A DNA stretch of 64,000 nt, taken from positions 33,162 through 97,161 of the forward strand of contig JAUUYL010000002.1 of assembly GCA_030590485.1 (NCBI GenBank), given 5' to 3'. The position numbers were made by a program, and so were the translations under genes. The notes under the pieces were generated by a model. That model made no database searches. It saw only the letters and a program-made list of their open reading frames with translations, and was not told the DNA's origin. Positions within the stretch are counted from its first letter, which is position 1; every line of letters starts with the position of its first letter. Positions 1 to 9,679 of this stretch are shown here, piece after piece. Origin of the DNA: Lentisphaerota bacterium. Lineage in GTDB: Bacteria > Verrucomicrobiota > Kiritimatiellia > UBA8416 > JAUUYL01.

Positions 1-598
1 TCATCTTAATAAGAAACTCGTTAGGTTCCTCCAGCGAGCCCATCACCCAGAAGACTATACCGTGAATATCCTCACTGCGAGACACCGACATGATAAGCAT
101 CACTATTGAAGATGAAATAAAGCTAATCATGACTCCGATGAGAAGCATCCCCTGAATCCTTAAGCCCTCTTTTCTGGAGCTAATCCCGTAAACTATTAAA
201 ATAGTCAAAGCCGCACCAATAAAACCCGAAATAGGGTACGCGATAACGCCTACTATCGCGTACAGCTTAAGAACAATCGTCATACATACCCCAAGGGAAG
301 CACCCCCGGAGATCCCCAGCGTATATGGCTCCACCAGCGGATTACGGAATATCCCCTGTAAAATAGCACCCGCAAGACTAAGCGCACCACCAACCGCAAA
401 TGCCAAAATAATCCGCGGTAAGCGAATATCCATCAGAATAGTGTGATTCGCCGTTTGCTCTCCACTCAATAAAGTCTTGAGGATATCACTGACAGAAATA
501 TGAGTAGACCCAGTTCCAAGGGCAACAACACCCGCAATGACGAGTATCGCCAGAAGCGAAAGAACTATTGTTGCCCATCTAATTGTTTTATTGTTCAT
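1..598 (-). CDS. FecCD/BtuC-family ABC transporter permease (partial, runs off window start)
   Basis: My translation from 598: MNNKTIRWATIVLSLLAILVIAG..DIRLPRIILAFAVGGALSLAGAILQGIFRNPLVEPYTLGISGGASLG; the RLPR and NPL-x-P-x-x-LG-x-S-x-GA motifs are typical of FecCD permeases. Confidence 0.92.
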   Translation of the reverse strand, partial: MNNKTIRWATIVLSLLAILVIAGVVALGTGSTHISVSDILKTLLSGEQTANHTILMDIRLPRIILAFAVGGALSLAGAILQGIFRNPLVEPYTLGISGGASLGVCMTIVLKLYAIVGVIAYPISGFIGAALTILIVYGISSRKEGLRIQGMLLIGVMISFISSSIVMLIMSVSRSEDIHGIVFWVMGSLEEPNEFLIKM

Positions 599-604
599 AT
601 AGAA

Positions 605-2473
605 TTATAGCTTTACTTTCACTCCGCCATAAATACCCAACCCCGCTGTGCCATAACCATAGACCTCTTCGTATTCTTCGTCCAACAGATTCTCCACACG
701 GGCGAACACCTGAAAACTATCCGTACAATCATACGACCCCGAGATATCGACTAGAAAATAATCCGGCATGGTAATGTCCGTACTTGTCACAAAATCTCTA
801 TCGAGCCTTTCGCCGACATAAACAACACCCAAATTCGCGGTTAATTTCTTATCTCTATAGCTTGCGCCAAAGGAAGCCCTGTCCACAGGAATACGCTTAA
901 GTGCTTTGCCCGTATCCTTATCCTCCGTGTCCGTGTAGGTATAGCTGAGATTCAGCATCACTTTGTCAGAAGCACGCAAAGAGGCAAGCACCTCAACACC
1001 CTCAGACTCTGCCTCAGATATATTCCCGTACTTAAATGTCACAAAATCATAGGAAATCATATCTTCGTACTGACTATTAAAATACACTACATCGACAACC
1101 AGTATATCTGAAAAGACATTCTGACTGAGTCCTATATCATACGTATCGCTTTTCATAGGTTGCAGATCTTCACTTCCATAAATGGAATAGAGCTGAAATA
1201 AAGATGGCGCCTTAAACCCGGTTCCATATGTCGCCTTGAAGCGTGTTCCCGTTTCTTCTAATTCATACACTGGCGCAAACCGGTATGTGACCTCATCGCC
1301 AAACTGGTCATGATCATCCACCCTCACATTGGCCGCAACCGTCACCTTTTCCTGCCAAGTGTATACATCCTGAGCAAAGACACCTATGTTTTCGGATGTC
1401 TTCTTGTCAAAATTACTACTATACGGCCCCACTCGACTGGATTCACCCTGCTCTTCTTCGTATTCAGCACCCATAGAGACAATGTGTGAATCGGCCATAT
1501 ACAGATTATTCTGCCAGTCAAACTTCAACAGCTCGGAATCAAATATCGTCTGATCGCCCGGCTGATTATAAACTCTGTCATGACTCGAATATGATACACC
1601 GAATTTTTGCTCCCACATCGAATCCAACAGCCAAACAACAGCTTCAGAACGAACAAATAACAATTCAGTTTCCTGCGTATCGTCCAGATTATCTTTCAGA
1701 GCACCACTTCCCGCATCCAACTCTGACTCGGACTCTACATACCTCAGAATCAGACTGAGATCAAAAGTGTCTGAGGGTGTCCAGCCTATCCTGCCGGAAA
1801 ATGTGCTATTCCAATATCCATCCTTTTCTGTATTTCCATCTTTCTCGTTCGCAACCGAAATGCCCTCAGTATCAACTCGACTTACTAAGAATGAATAGTT
1901 GATATCGCCTGAACTGCCGTGCAATCCTATGGATTCACTATAAGTCTCGAACGAGCCCACTTCCGCTTTCACGGTAACAGTTGCCGGACCTTCGCCTTTT
2001 TTTGTGATGATATTGATCACGCCCCCAATAGCATCCGAACCGTAAAGCGCACTTTGTGCACCACGCAGAACCTCTATTCTCTCCACATTGCCCACACCTA
2101 TGCTCGACAAATCCGCCGCCCTGCCGGCCGACACCGGATCATTGAGATCCACTCCATCAATCAACACAAGCACATGCTCAGACTTGGCGCCGCGTAAATA
2201 TACACTGACCGACTTTCCCGTCCCGCCGTTGCGCGATACGTGAACGCCCGGTATGCTTCTCAAAACGTCTGGAACTGTCTTACCCTGGGAAGCCTCAATA
2301 TCAGCCGCTGTTATCACCGTAACCGAGCTGGCAATCTTATCAATTCCTGCCTCCACTCTGGTGGCGGTAACAACTACTTCGTCTTTTTTATCTTCCGCCC
2401 CCATCATCTTATCGGCACTCGCCAGCATCAAAACACTCACCAGCACGATTCTGCATACAGTTTTATTCCCCAT
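605..2473 (-). CDS. TonB-dependent outer membrane receptor, BtuB-like
   Basis: Plug domain (VVTATR..VPDVLRSIPGVHVSRNGG..LRGAKSEHVLVLIDGVDLNDP) and a C-terminal beta-barrel; a cobalamin riboswitch lies just upstream. Confidence 0.9.
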   Translation of the reverse strand: MGNKTVCRIVLVSVLMLASADKMMGAEDKKDEVVVTATRVEAGIDKIASSVTVITAADIEASQGKTVPDVLRSIPGVHVSRNGGTGKSVSVYLRGAKSEHVLVLIDGVDLNDPVSAGRAADLSSIGVGNVERIEVLRGAQSALYGSDAIGGVINIITKKGEGPATVTVKAEVGSFETYSESIGLHGSSGDINYSFLVSRVDTEGISVANEKDGNTEKDGYWNSTFSGRIGWTPSDTFDLSLILRYVESESELDAGSGALKDNLDDTQETELLFVRSEAVVWLLDSMWEQKFGVSYSSHDRVYNQPGDQTIFDSELLKFDWQNNLYMADSHIVSMGAEYEEEQGESSRVGPYSSNFDKKTSENIGVFAQDVYTWQEKVTVAANVRVDDHDQFGDEVTYRFAPVYELEETGTRFKATYGTGFKAPSLFQLYSIYGSEDLQPMKSDTYDIGLSQNVFSDILVVDVVYFNSQYEDMISYDFVTFKYGNISEAESEGVEVLASLRASDKVMLNLSYTYTDTEDKDTGKALKRIPVDRASFGASYRDKKLTANLGVVYVGERLDRDFVTSTDITMPDYFLVDISGSYDCTDSFQVFARVENLLDEEYEEVYGYGTAGLGIYGGVKVKL

Positions 2474-2599
2474 CTTCTTATCCTCCTTGCTATATTTTAA
2501 ACAAAAAAAATCCCCGAACCATTTCTGGTTCGAGGATTCCCTGATTTCTATCCTTCAAACTTTTCTCGTACTTCTTTTCCATCGAAGATCATGACGAGC

Positions 2600-2790
2600 G
2601 CACACAGGCAGGTCTTCTGACTTCCGGATCACCCTACTAATCACGCCTTCCCGTTCATGCAAACAGTGGCTACTGTGATGTTCGTCCCGGTTACAGCGGC
2701 GGGTCCGTGTCCATTAAGGAACTTCCCTCTTCGTTTCCTGCGAATTCAATCTCACAAGAAAAACCTGCGTACGAGTAAATATTCAATTAT
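2600..2790 (-). ncRNA. Cobalamin (AdoCbl) riboswitch upstream of the TonB receptor
   Basis: The reverse complement contains the conserved blocks GGGAAGTTCC..GGACACGGACCCGCCGCTGTAACCGGGA, GCCACTG, GGGAAGGCG and GGAAGTCAGAAGACCTGCC. Confidence 0.93.
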
Positions 2791-2963
2791 GTTTTTACAG
2801 TAGTGCATGCACTCAGCTCCTGTCAAAACAATTACACTAAAATATACGCGGCAAGACATAAAGTTCTTGTGACAAGGCACTTACGTATTACATGGCCATT
2901 TCCACAGGAAACATTGCAGTTAAGGTATTGACCCTGGGAAATATCTGCAATATAGTCCGCAAG

Positions 2964-3671
2964 ATGAACGACCAGATTGCCATATTAGCCATTACCGCAG
3001 CCACAATAGGTTTCTTTCATACCATTCTGGGGCCTGATCACTATCTCCCGTTCATAGTCATGAGCAAGGCTGGCGAATGGTCCGCAAGAAAAACAGCACT
3101 TATCACCATTCTTTGCGGCATCGGACATGTCCTCAGCTCCGTAGTGCTCGGTCTTGTCGGCGTAGCCTTCGGCATTGCTGTCATGAAACTCGAGGCACTT
3201 GAAGCCTTCAGAGGCAATATCGCCGCATGGTTACTCATAGGATTCGGATTCGCCTATTTCGCATGGGGTCTTAACCGAGCGATAAAGAACCGCCCGCATA
3301 CTCACGCACACGAGCACGATGACCACGCTCACGAACATGAGCATTCACATAAACATGCTCACGTCCATGTTCATAAACAAAAAAACAAAAATCTGACACC
3401 CTGGATCCTTTTTACTATATTCGTGTTCGGCCCATGTGAACCTCTTATCCCGATTTTGATGTACCCAGCCGCAAAAAGCAGCTTTACGGGGATACTCCTG
3501 GTGTCTGGTGTTTTCAGTATCGTCACCATAGCAACAATGCTTACTGTTGTCATGCTGGCCTCTTGGGGAATCAGCTTTGCACCATTCGGCAAAATAGAGC
3601 GCTATACTCATGCCATCGCAGGCGCGACAATATGCATGAGCGGTATGGCTATACAATTCCTGGGACTGTAA
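2964..3671 (+). CDS. Polytopic membrane transporter with a His-rich cytoplasmic loop (HupE/UreJ/UreH-like metal transporter superfamily)
   Basis: The ORF is called from 2892; MNDQIA at 2964 is a likelier start. GFFHTILGPDHYLPF motif and a HTHAHEHDDHAHEHEHSHKHAHVHVHK loop. Confidence 0.7.
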   Translation: MNDQIAILAITAATIGFFHTILGPDHYLPFIVMSKAGEWSARKTALITILCGIGHVLSSVVLGLVGVAFGIAVMKLEALEAFRGNIAAWLLIGFGFAYFAWGLNRAIKNRPHTHAHEHDDHAHEHEHSHKHAHVHVHKQKNKNLTPWILFTIFVFGPCEPLIPILMYPAAKSSFTGILLVSGVFSIVTIATMLTVVMLASWGISFAPFGKIERYTHAIAGATICMSGMAIQFLGL

Positions 3672-3737
3672 AGCCGATGCCAACACAATGATTAGACATA
3701 TATCTCTTTGGAAACAAAACTCACAACAGGAGCACAA

Positions 3738-4331
3738 ATGAACGTATCTTTATTATCTGTTACAAACGGCCCTGAGCAGCTTATCGAAAGAGCCGCCCGT
3801 ACATGCTATCAAAGTAGCGACATGGCAATTCCAGAGAAGACTTCCGATTTTATCCAGAAACTTATCGGCATGGGACACGAAACCCCACTTGAACACGCCT
3901 ATGCTTCCTTTATGATAACCGGCTATTCCCGAAGCATGACCCACCAACTGGTCCGACATCGCCTGATGGCTGTATCTCAGAAGAGCCAACGTTATGTCAA
4001 AGAAAATGATTTTGATTATGTGACACCGCCCGAACTGTCTGATGACAACACCGAGGAATTTGCTTCCGATATGAAGATCATACAGGGCATGTACAAGAAG
4101 TGGCTGGATAAAGGCCTCAAAAAGGAAGACGCCCGTTTCGTTCTGCCAAACGCCTGCGCCACAGAAATCATGATCTCAGCAAACTTTCGCGAATTCAGAC
4201 ACATATTCAACATCAGATGCACCCGTCATGCTCAATGGGAGATAAGAAATGTTTGCATGAAGATGCTGAAAGAACTTAACCAAGTCGCACCAGGCGTCTT
4301 TAACGACTTGGCAGATAAATTTCTGAGCTAA
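3738..4331 (+). CDS. thyX: FAD-dependent thymidylate synthase ThyX
   Basis: ThyX signature RHRLMAVSQKSQRYV (RHR-x7-S). Internal start MNVSLL at 3738 has an AGGAG RBS. Confidence 0.95.
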   Translation: MNVSLLSVTNGPEQLIERAARTCYQSSDMAIPEKTSDFIQKLIGMGHETPLEHAYASFMITGYSRSMTHQLVRHRLMAVSQKSQRYVKENDFDYVTPPELSDDNTEEFASDMKIIQGMYKKWLDKGLKKEDARFVLPNACATEIMISANFREFRHIFNIRCTRHAQWEIRNVCMKMLKELNQVAPGVFNDLADKFLS

Positions 4332-4347
4332 AACAAAGGTACACGAA

Positions 4348-5235
4348 ATGATTTCATTACTCGACAGAATCAAAAATGGAGAAGTTCTTGTTTGCGACGG
4401 CGCAATGGGAACCTTGCTTCAAGATAAAGGCCTCAAACCAGGCGAATGCCCTGAGTTGTGGTGCGTAGATCACCCTGAGAAAACCAAGGAGATACATCAG
4501 CAATACCGTGATGCAGGCAGCAATATAGTCGAAACAAACTCTTTCGGCGGAACAAGCTATAAACTTAAACATTTTGGACTAGGCGACCGAGTCTCGGAAA
4601 TCAATACAGCCGCCTCCACCATTGCCCGCGAAATTGCAAAGGACGACCAGTATGTCCTGGCAAGTGCAGGCCCAACCGGTCAATTCATGACCCCGCTCGG
4701 CACAGAAACCGAAGAGGATTTCTACAATGCGTTCAAAGAGCAGTGCATAGCACTGGAAGCGGGTGGCGCCGACGCGATCATCTTTGAGACAATGACCGCA
4801 CTTGAAGAACTGACCGTGGCGATCAAAGCCGCAAAGGAAAACACTAAGCTCATCACAGTAGCCAGCTTTACTTTTGATCCACAACAAAATGGCGGTTACG
4901 CCACCATGATGGGCATCAATCCAACCACATTTGCCGAAGCTGCCGTATCTGCCGGCGCCGACATCATCGGCTCAAACTGCGGGCTTGGTCCAGACCATAT
5001 GATTAAAATTGTCAAACAGTTGAAAGAGGACGCACCCAACACCCCTATCATAGCAATGCCTAACGCCGGTATGCCGGTTATAGAGAACGGCGAAACAATA
5101 TTCAAGGAAACGCCCGAGCAAATGGCCCAAAAGATATCTGATATAATTGATGCCGGAGCAAATATCATTGGCGGGTGTTGCGGCACTACCCCCGCTCATA
5201 TAGCAGCAATTAAAAGTATATTGGAAGAACGCTAG
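4348..5235 (+). CDS. Homocysteine S-methyltransferase domain protein (MetH N-terminal-like, stand-alone)
   Basis: DGAMGTLLQ; NIVETNSFGG; C-terminal GGCCGTTPAHI zinc-ligand motif. No B12-binding domain in the ORF. Confidence 0.9.
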   Translation: MISLLDRIKNGEVLVCDGAMGTLLQDKGLKPGECPELWCVDHPEKTKEIHQQYRDAGSNIVETNSFGGTSYKLKHFGLGDRVSEINTAASTIAREIAKDDQYVLASAGPTGQFMTPLGTETEEDFYNAFKEQCIALEAGGADAIIFETMTALEELTVAIKAAKENTKLITVASFTFDPQQNGGYATMMGINPTTFAEAAVSAGADIIGSNCGLGPDHMIKIVKQLKEDAPNTPIIAMPNAGMPVIENGETIFKETPEQMAQKISDIIDAGANIIGGCCGTTPAHIAAIKSILEER

Positions 5236-5257
5236 CCCACCCGGCTGCACCAGCAAA

Positions 5258-6301
5258 TTAATACGCCACAGTCTCTAACTCATGACTGGAGGTGCCTATT
5301 CCGGCTTCTTCTGCCAATGATAGCATGCTTTCGGCGATGCGTGTATTATCTTCCGTCAAAACTCCTGATTCACACGCCATTTTGAGTCCGGCAGCATCAA
5401 TAGCGACAGGATCACGAGAAAACAGAAGACCAATACACTCGTCATCTTCCACCGAACTCACGCGACTGACATAAACAATTCTTTTGCCAACTACATCGAT
5501 GGTGGAGGCGGCATGACTGATCATTCTTTCCTGAAAATGATCAGGTGTTGCATCCCACTTGTAGGTCACACCCCCGAATTTCGCAACTTCAACACATTGC
5601 CCGCAATTAATACACCTCCCAGAGTCAATCTCCACATGATTGTCGCCCATACGTATTGCATTGGTAGGGCATGCACGCAAACACTTTCGACAAGTATGAC
5701 ATTTTTCAATATTTACACCAGGAATAGACATAGCATACTGACCAATCTTCCCTCTCTTCGAGGCCAACCCATTACCCAAACCAAAAAGTGCCCCACTCAT
5801 ACCGCACAATGGATCTGAATGAAGCTGAGAGACAAGAACCATCCCTTTGACAAAAGGAAGCTCTCCGCTAAGATATACATTCGGTTTCATCTCGTGACAA
5901 TCCTGCCTGCTAATCTCATGCTCTCCATTCATCCCGTCCAGCATCACGAGAGGAAAAGATTCCAGATCTTTAGATTCAAAATGTGATGCCATAGAATTCA
6001 TATGCTCAACAGCATTGGCCTTGGGTTCAAAATGACGAATAGAGGTGTCACATATAAATGGAACCGAACCTCGGCTGCGTAGCATACCCGCTATGGCACA
6101 CACCAAGTCGACAGTCATACTGGCTGTGTCACGAGAAATCTTCACGCCGACATTCTCATTGGCGGAAAAGACACGCAGCAGATGAAAAGCCCTGTGATTC
6201 AACACATTCTCGGCAGATGAAAATAGCTTTTCACGCCTGTCCCGATCTGATAGCGGAGCAAATATTACTTTTGCATTCCTCTTTTTTTGCGCCTTCAACA
6301 C
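5258..6301 (-). CDS. DUF362 domain protein with two 4Fe-4S motifs
   Basis: CHTCRKCLRACPTNAI and CINCGQCVEV within a DUF362-like protein. Confidence 0.85.
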   Translation of the reverse strand: MLKAQKKRNAKVIFAPLSDRDRREKLFSSAENVLNHRAFHLLRVFSANENVGVKISRDTASMTVDLVCAIAGMLRSRGSVPFICDTSIRHFEPKANAVEHMNSMASHFESKDLESFPLVMLDGMNGEHEISRQDCHEMKPNVYLSGELPFVKGMVLVSQLHSDPLCGMSGALFGLGNGLASKRGKIGQYAMSIPGVNIEKCHTCRKCLRACPTNAIRMGDNHVEIDSGRCINCGQCVEVAKFGGVTYKWDATPDHFQERMISHAASTIDVVGKRIVYVSRVSSVEDDECIGLLFSRDPVAIDAAGLKMACESGVLTEDNTRIAESMLSLAEEAGIGTSSHELETVAY

Positions 6302-6350
6302 TTCTTAAACGCTCCCCTCAAAATCAACCAAACACTGCTCTATCACAACC

Positions 6351-7403
6351 TCAACAGGCCCTTATCTTTTCCGCAGCCGACAGGATCATGCTTTCGGTAT
6401 CTTCCCAGCCCATACACTCATCCGTAATTGACATGCCAGACACCATCTGCGATTTATCATCATGTATTGACTGCTTGCCAGCCATAAGATTACTTTCGAC
6501 CATCATGCCGACAATTGGGCTGCCACCTTCAAGAATGTGGCTTACGCAAGTCTCAAATGCGATCAACTGAGAACTTGCGTCCCCTAAGGAATTCCCATGA
6601 CTGCAATCCACAACCATATTTAAAGGCAACCCTTCTTCGATAAGTCTTTTCTCGCACTTAGCAATACTTTCGAATCCATAATTAACACCATTACCACCAC
6701 GCAAGACAATATGCCCATACAAATTCCCTTTGGTATGAAACACAGCGCTGTGCCCGTATTCTGTAATGCCCAGAAAACGATGCGGCTGACGCGCGGCCTT
6801 CACTGCATTAATTGCTATATCAACATCGCCACTAGTACTATTTTTAAACCCTACGGGAGTAGAAAGACCACTCGCCATCTGACGATGCGTTTGAGATTCT
6901 GCCGTCCTGGCTCCAACAGATGTCCATGATATCAAATCACCCAGATACTGTGGCGTTATAGGGTCAACTGCTTCTGTAGCAGCAGGAAGCCCCATTTTCG
7001 CGAGTTCTATCAGGAACTGACGGGCCTGCTTCAACCCTTCATCAATCCGAAATGAACCATCAAGATCCGGATCATTTATAAAGCCTTTCCAACCGGTAAC
7101 GGTGCGCGGCTTCTCAAAATAACTTCTCACGACCACCATCATGACATCAGATACTTCATTAGACAAATTCTTAAGCTTCTCAGCGTAAAGCAAGGCATCA
7201 TCTATATTATGTATAGAGCAGGGGCCCACAATCACCATGACCCTGGAATCCTTCTTGTCTAATATATTGTGAATTTCATCGCGTGCTCCAAAAACAAATT
7301 TTTCGGCATCAGCGCTCACCTTCACCATTTGCTTTAAGGCTGCCGGAACTGGCAACAATATTTCCGATTCAATATTAATATTATTAATTCTGTCCGCTTG
7401 CAT
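6351..7403 (-). CDS. 3-deoxy-7-phosphoheptulonate synthase, class I (AroF/G/H type)
   Basis: VIVGPCSIHN; VVRSYFEKPRTVTGWKGFINDPDLDGSF; DCSHGNS. Confidence 0.96.
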   Translation of the reverse strand: MQADRINNINIESEILLPVPAALKQMVKVSADAEKFVFGARDEIHNILDKKDSRVMVIVGPCSIHNIDDALLYAEKLKNLSNEVSDVMMVVVRSYFEKPRTVTGWKGFINDPDLDGSFRIDEGLKQARQFLIELAKMGLPAATEAVDPITPQYLGDLISWTSVGARTAESQTHRQMASGLSTPVGFKNSTSGDVDIAINAVKAARQPHRFLGITEYGHSAVFHTKGNLYGHIVLRGGNGVNYGFESIAKCEKRLIEEGLPLNMVVDCSHGNSLGDASSQLIAFETCVSHILEGGSPIVGMMVESNLMAGKQSIHDDKSQMVSGMSITDECMGWEDTESMILSAAEKIRAC

Positions 7404-7461
7404 CTATCTGCCCCTTTTCATTTCTATCGTTTTGCACTCATGCATATATCACTTCAACATA

Positions 7462-8619
7462 TCAAATAGCAAATGAAGCCTGCTTGATATCGGCAATCAA
7501 ATCTTCTGCCGGCTCAATACCAACAGAGAGACGTACCGTGTTAAGATTAACGCCAAATCCCGTGCGCCTTTCTTTCGGCATATATAACATTGTCGTCAAA
7601 TACGGTATACATATTAGAGATTCAGTGGAACCAAGACTAACTGCGTGATAAATACGCTTAAGTGCACTAATAAAGTTCTTGGCATCATCCTGCGTCTCAC
7701 CCACGTCAAATGCCATCACTCCTCCAAATCCATTCTTCATCTGTCGCATAGCTATGCCATGCCCAGGGTCATCATCTAATCCCGGATAACGAACATTGGT
7801 CATATTGCTATTCCCCCTTAGATATTCGCTGACAGCCATTGCGTTGCACGCCATCTTCTCTGCACGAAGATTAAACGTTTTCAGTCCCCGCTCCAATAAT
7901 GATGCTGAATAAGCATCAAGCGTAGTGCCTATTGCCTGACGCGTAAACCAAAGCTCATCATAATGTTCTTTACTGCCTACAATTGCACCTGCCATCAAAT
8001 CGTTGTGACCACCAAGCGCTTTCGTTGCACTGTGCACAACAAGATCAGCACCCAGCTCAAGAGGCTTCTGATGAAACGGTGTCGCAAACGTATTATCGAC
8101 AACAAGCATCGCCCCTGCCTTATCAGCCGCAGCCTTGGCCTTCCTGATATCAATCACCTTGCAAAGGGGATTGGTAGGCGTCTCCATGAAGATCATCTTT
8201 GTCTCGGGAATCACATACTGGTCTAGGTTCAAACTCTCAGACGCATCAACCCATGTAACAGTCACACCCATCCGCTCAAGAATAAGAGACACCTTATAGT
8301 GAGCACCATACACATCATGGAACACAACAAGATTGTCTCCCGCACTCAGATAAGTCAAATATACCATTGCGCAGGCCGCCATCCCGGTACTGCATATAAC
8401 ACAATCCGGCGCCTCTTCCATTTCAGCTATCTGCTCTTCGACAACACGGACCGTAGGATTATCATCGCGATGGTATGTATACCCGTCAATCTCACCATCC
8501 GTAATCTTGCCAAGAACATCAAAATCAAGATACTCATAATTTACGGCATTGACAATCGGAGTGACCATAGGCTTATTGCCATATGGTGTCAGCGGATCAT
8601 CTGAAGATTTCTTAACCAT
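7462..8619 (-). CDS. Cys/Met metabolism PLP-dependent enzyme (cystathionine gamma-synthase/lyase family)
   Basis: Motifs SATKALGGHNDLMAG and METPTNPLCKVIDI. Confidence 0.92.
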   Translation of the reverse strand: MVKKSSDDPLTPYGNKPMVTPIVNAVNYEYLDFDVLGKITDGEIDGYTYHRDDNPTVRVVEEQIAEMEEAPDCVICSTGMAACAMVYLTYLSAGDNLVVFHDVYGAHYKVSLILERMGVTVTWVDASESLNLDQYVIPETKMIFMETPTNPLCKVIDIRKAKAAADKAGAMLVVDNTFATPFHQKPLELGADLVVHSATKALGGHNDLMAGAIVGSKEHYDELWFTRQAIGTTLDAYSASLLERGLKTFNLRAEKMACNAMAVSEYLRGNSNMTNVRYPGLDDDPGHGIAMRQMKNGFGGVMAFDVGETQDDAKNFISALKRIYHAVSLGSTESLICIPYLTTMLYMPKERRTGFGVNLNTVRLSVGIEPAEDLIADIKQASFAI

Positions 8620-8640
8620 ATCAACTTACCTTGTTTATAA

Positions 8641-8908
8641 TTATGCCTGCAGAAGATAATCCGCAATGGCCCTGTACATCGTTGAATTCGTTGACGGATA
8701 AAGAAAACTCACTACCCTGTCGAATATCGTTCTACTCCTCACAAGAAAACCCTTCGAGATCCGCCAAGCCAGATTCATACTCTTTCGATAACTCTGCCCT
8801 GCCCTCTGCCTCGGGCTTGAACCTTCCTTGTATCGGAACATCTGTATGGTCAAAGTAAGGAGTGCGAATAATGCCTATCGGTTCCATCTCGATTTTATTA
8901 TTCATCAT
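8641..8908 (-). pseudogene. TrmO/TsaA-like (YaeB/UPF0066) gene remnant, truncated and frame-disrupted
   Basis: Minus-strand frame from 8905 (or 8908) reads MNNKIEMEPIGIIRTPYFDHTDVPIQGRFKPEAEGRAELSKEYESGLADLEGFSCEE* and ends at 8732. This matches the N-terminal TrmO-family pattern but stops right after LEGFS. It is below the ORF-track cut-off. Confidence 0.7.
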
Positions 8909-9566
8909 TATCCCCTAGATGTATTTCCATTCCAGCTGCAACCAAACGCGCTTGCTCCGGATACATGTCCAAAATTTGTGCAGACTGCTTCGTGCAGTGA
9001 CAAGGAATAATCACCGGTATATCCGCCAAAAGCTCAAGCTTGTCAAACCCATGAAACCCGCCAACAACGGCATATATATCACCTGCGGTCCGAACTGCAT
9101 CCATTATCTTGTCCAATCCAGGATGGGCACATCCTGTTATAAGAACCAAACCTTTGTTAGTTCGCACCGCCAACGAGACCTCCTTCTTATCCTCCCCAAG
9201 TGTAGCTGTGACAAACTTGCTTTTGTCAATCGAGGTCTCACAACCAGCTTCAACAGTTGTTACACCAGAATTCAGCCCTTCGATAGTTTTCTTAAGCTCA
9301 CACGATACTCCCGCGGGCAAATACACATCAATAGCCCCGCACTGTTTCAAGACACCTATACCCCCCACATGATCCCAATCCTCATGCGAAAGAATAATCT
9401 GTTTGATCTGGCTTGGCTCCACACCAAACTTCCGCATGTTCGACATAAGACCTTCCTCACTCTCCCCCGTATCAAACATGGTTTCATCATCCACCAGCAC
9501 AGAGAAACCCCACCCCGATACATAACCGTCTATCGCTGTGTTATCATATAAAATCTTGATGTTCAT
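8898..9566 (-). CDS. MBL-fold metallohydrolase (dihydropterin-type/MJ0301-like family)
   Basis: LSHEDWDHVGGIG metal-binding motif; TGCAHPGLDKI; GGFHGF. ORF opens at 9617; MNIKILYDN at 9566 has an AAAGG RBS. Confidence 0.88.
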   Translation of the reverse strand: MNIKILYDNTAIDGYVSGWGFSVLVDDETMFDTGESEEGLMSNMRKFGVEPSQIKQIILSHEDWDHVGGIGVLKQCGAIDVYLPAGVSCELKKTIEGLNSGVTTVEAGCETSIDKSKFVTATLGEDKKEVSLAVRTNKGLVLITGCAHPGLDKIMDAVRTAGDIYAVVGGFHGFDKLELLADIPVIIPCHCTKQSAQILDMYPEQARLVAAGMEIHLGDNDE

Positions 9567-9679
9567 TTGCAACCTTTCGCTACCCCGTGCCATCGGGCAT
9601 ATTGCACAAAGAAACACAAGAACTCGTGTTGCACCGCTAACTTTAGCCGTTCGAGCCCACTTCGCGTTGCCCTCTGATG

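Noticed and set aside
583-2594. Several plus-strand ORFs (583..774, 1486..1758, 1919..2197, 2240..2594)
   Set aside because: They lie antisense to the strongly supported TonB receptor and have no recognisable protein motifs.
3297-3378. CAC/CAT-rich stretch resembling a DNA repeat
   Set aside because: It is the His-rich loop of the transporter, a coding feature rather than a tandem repeat or CRISPR.
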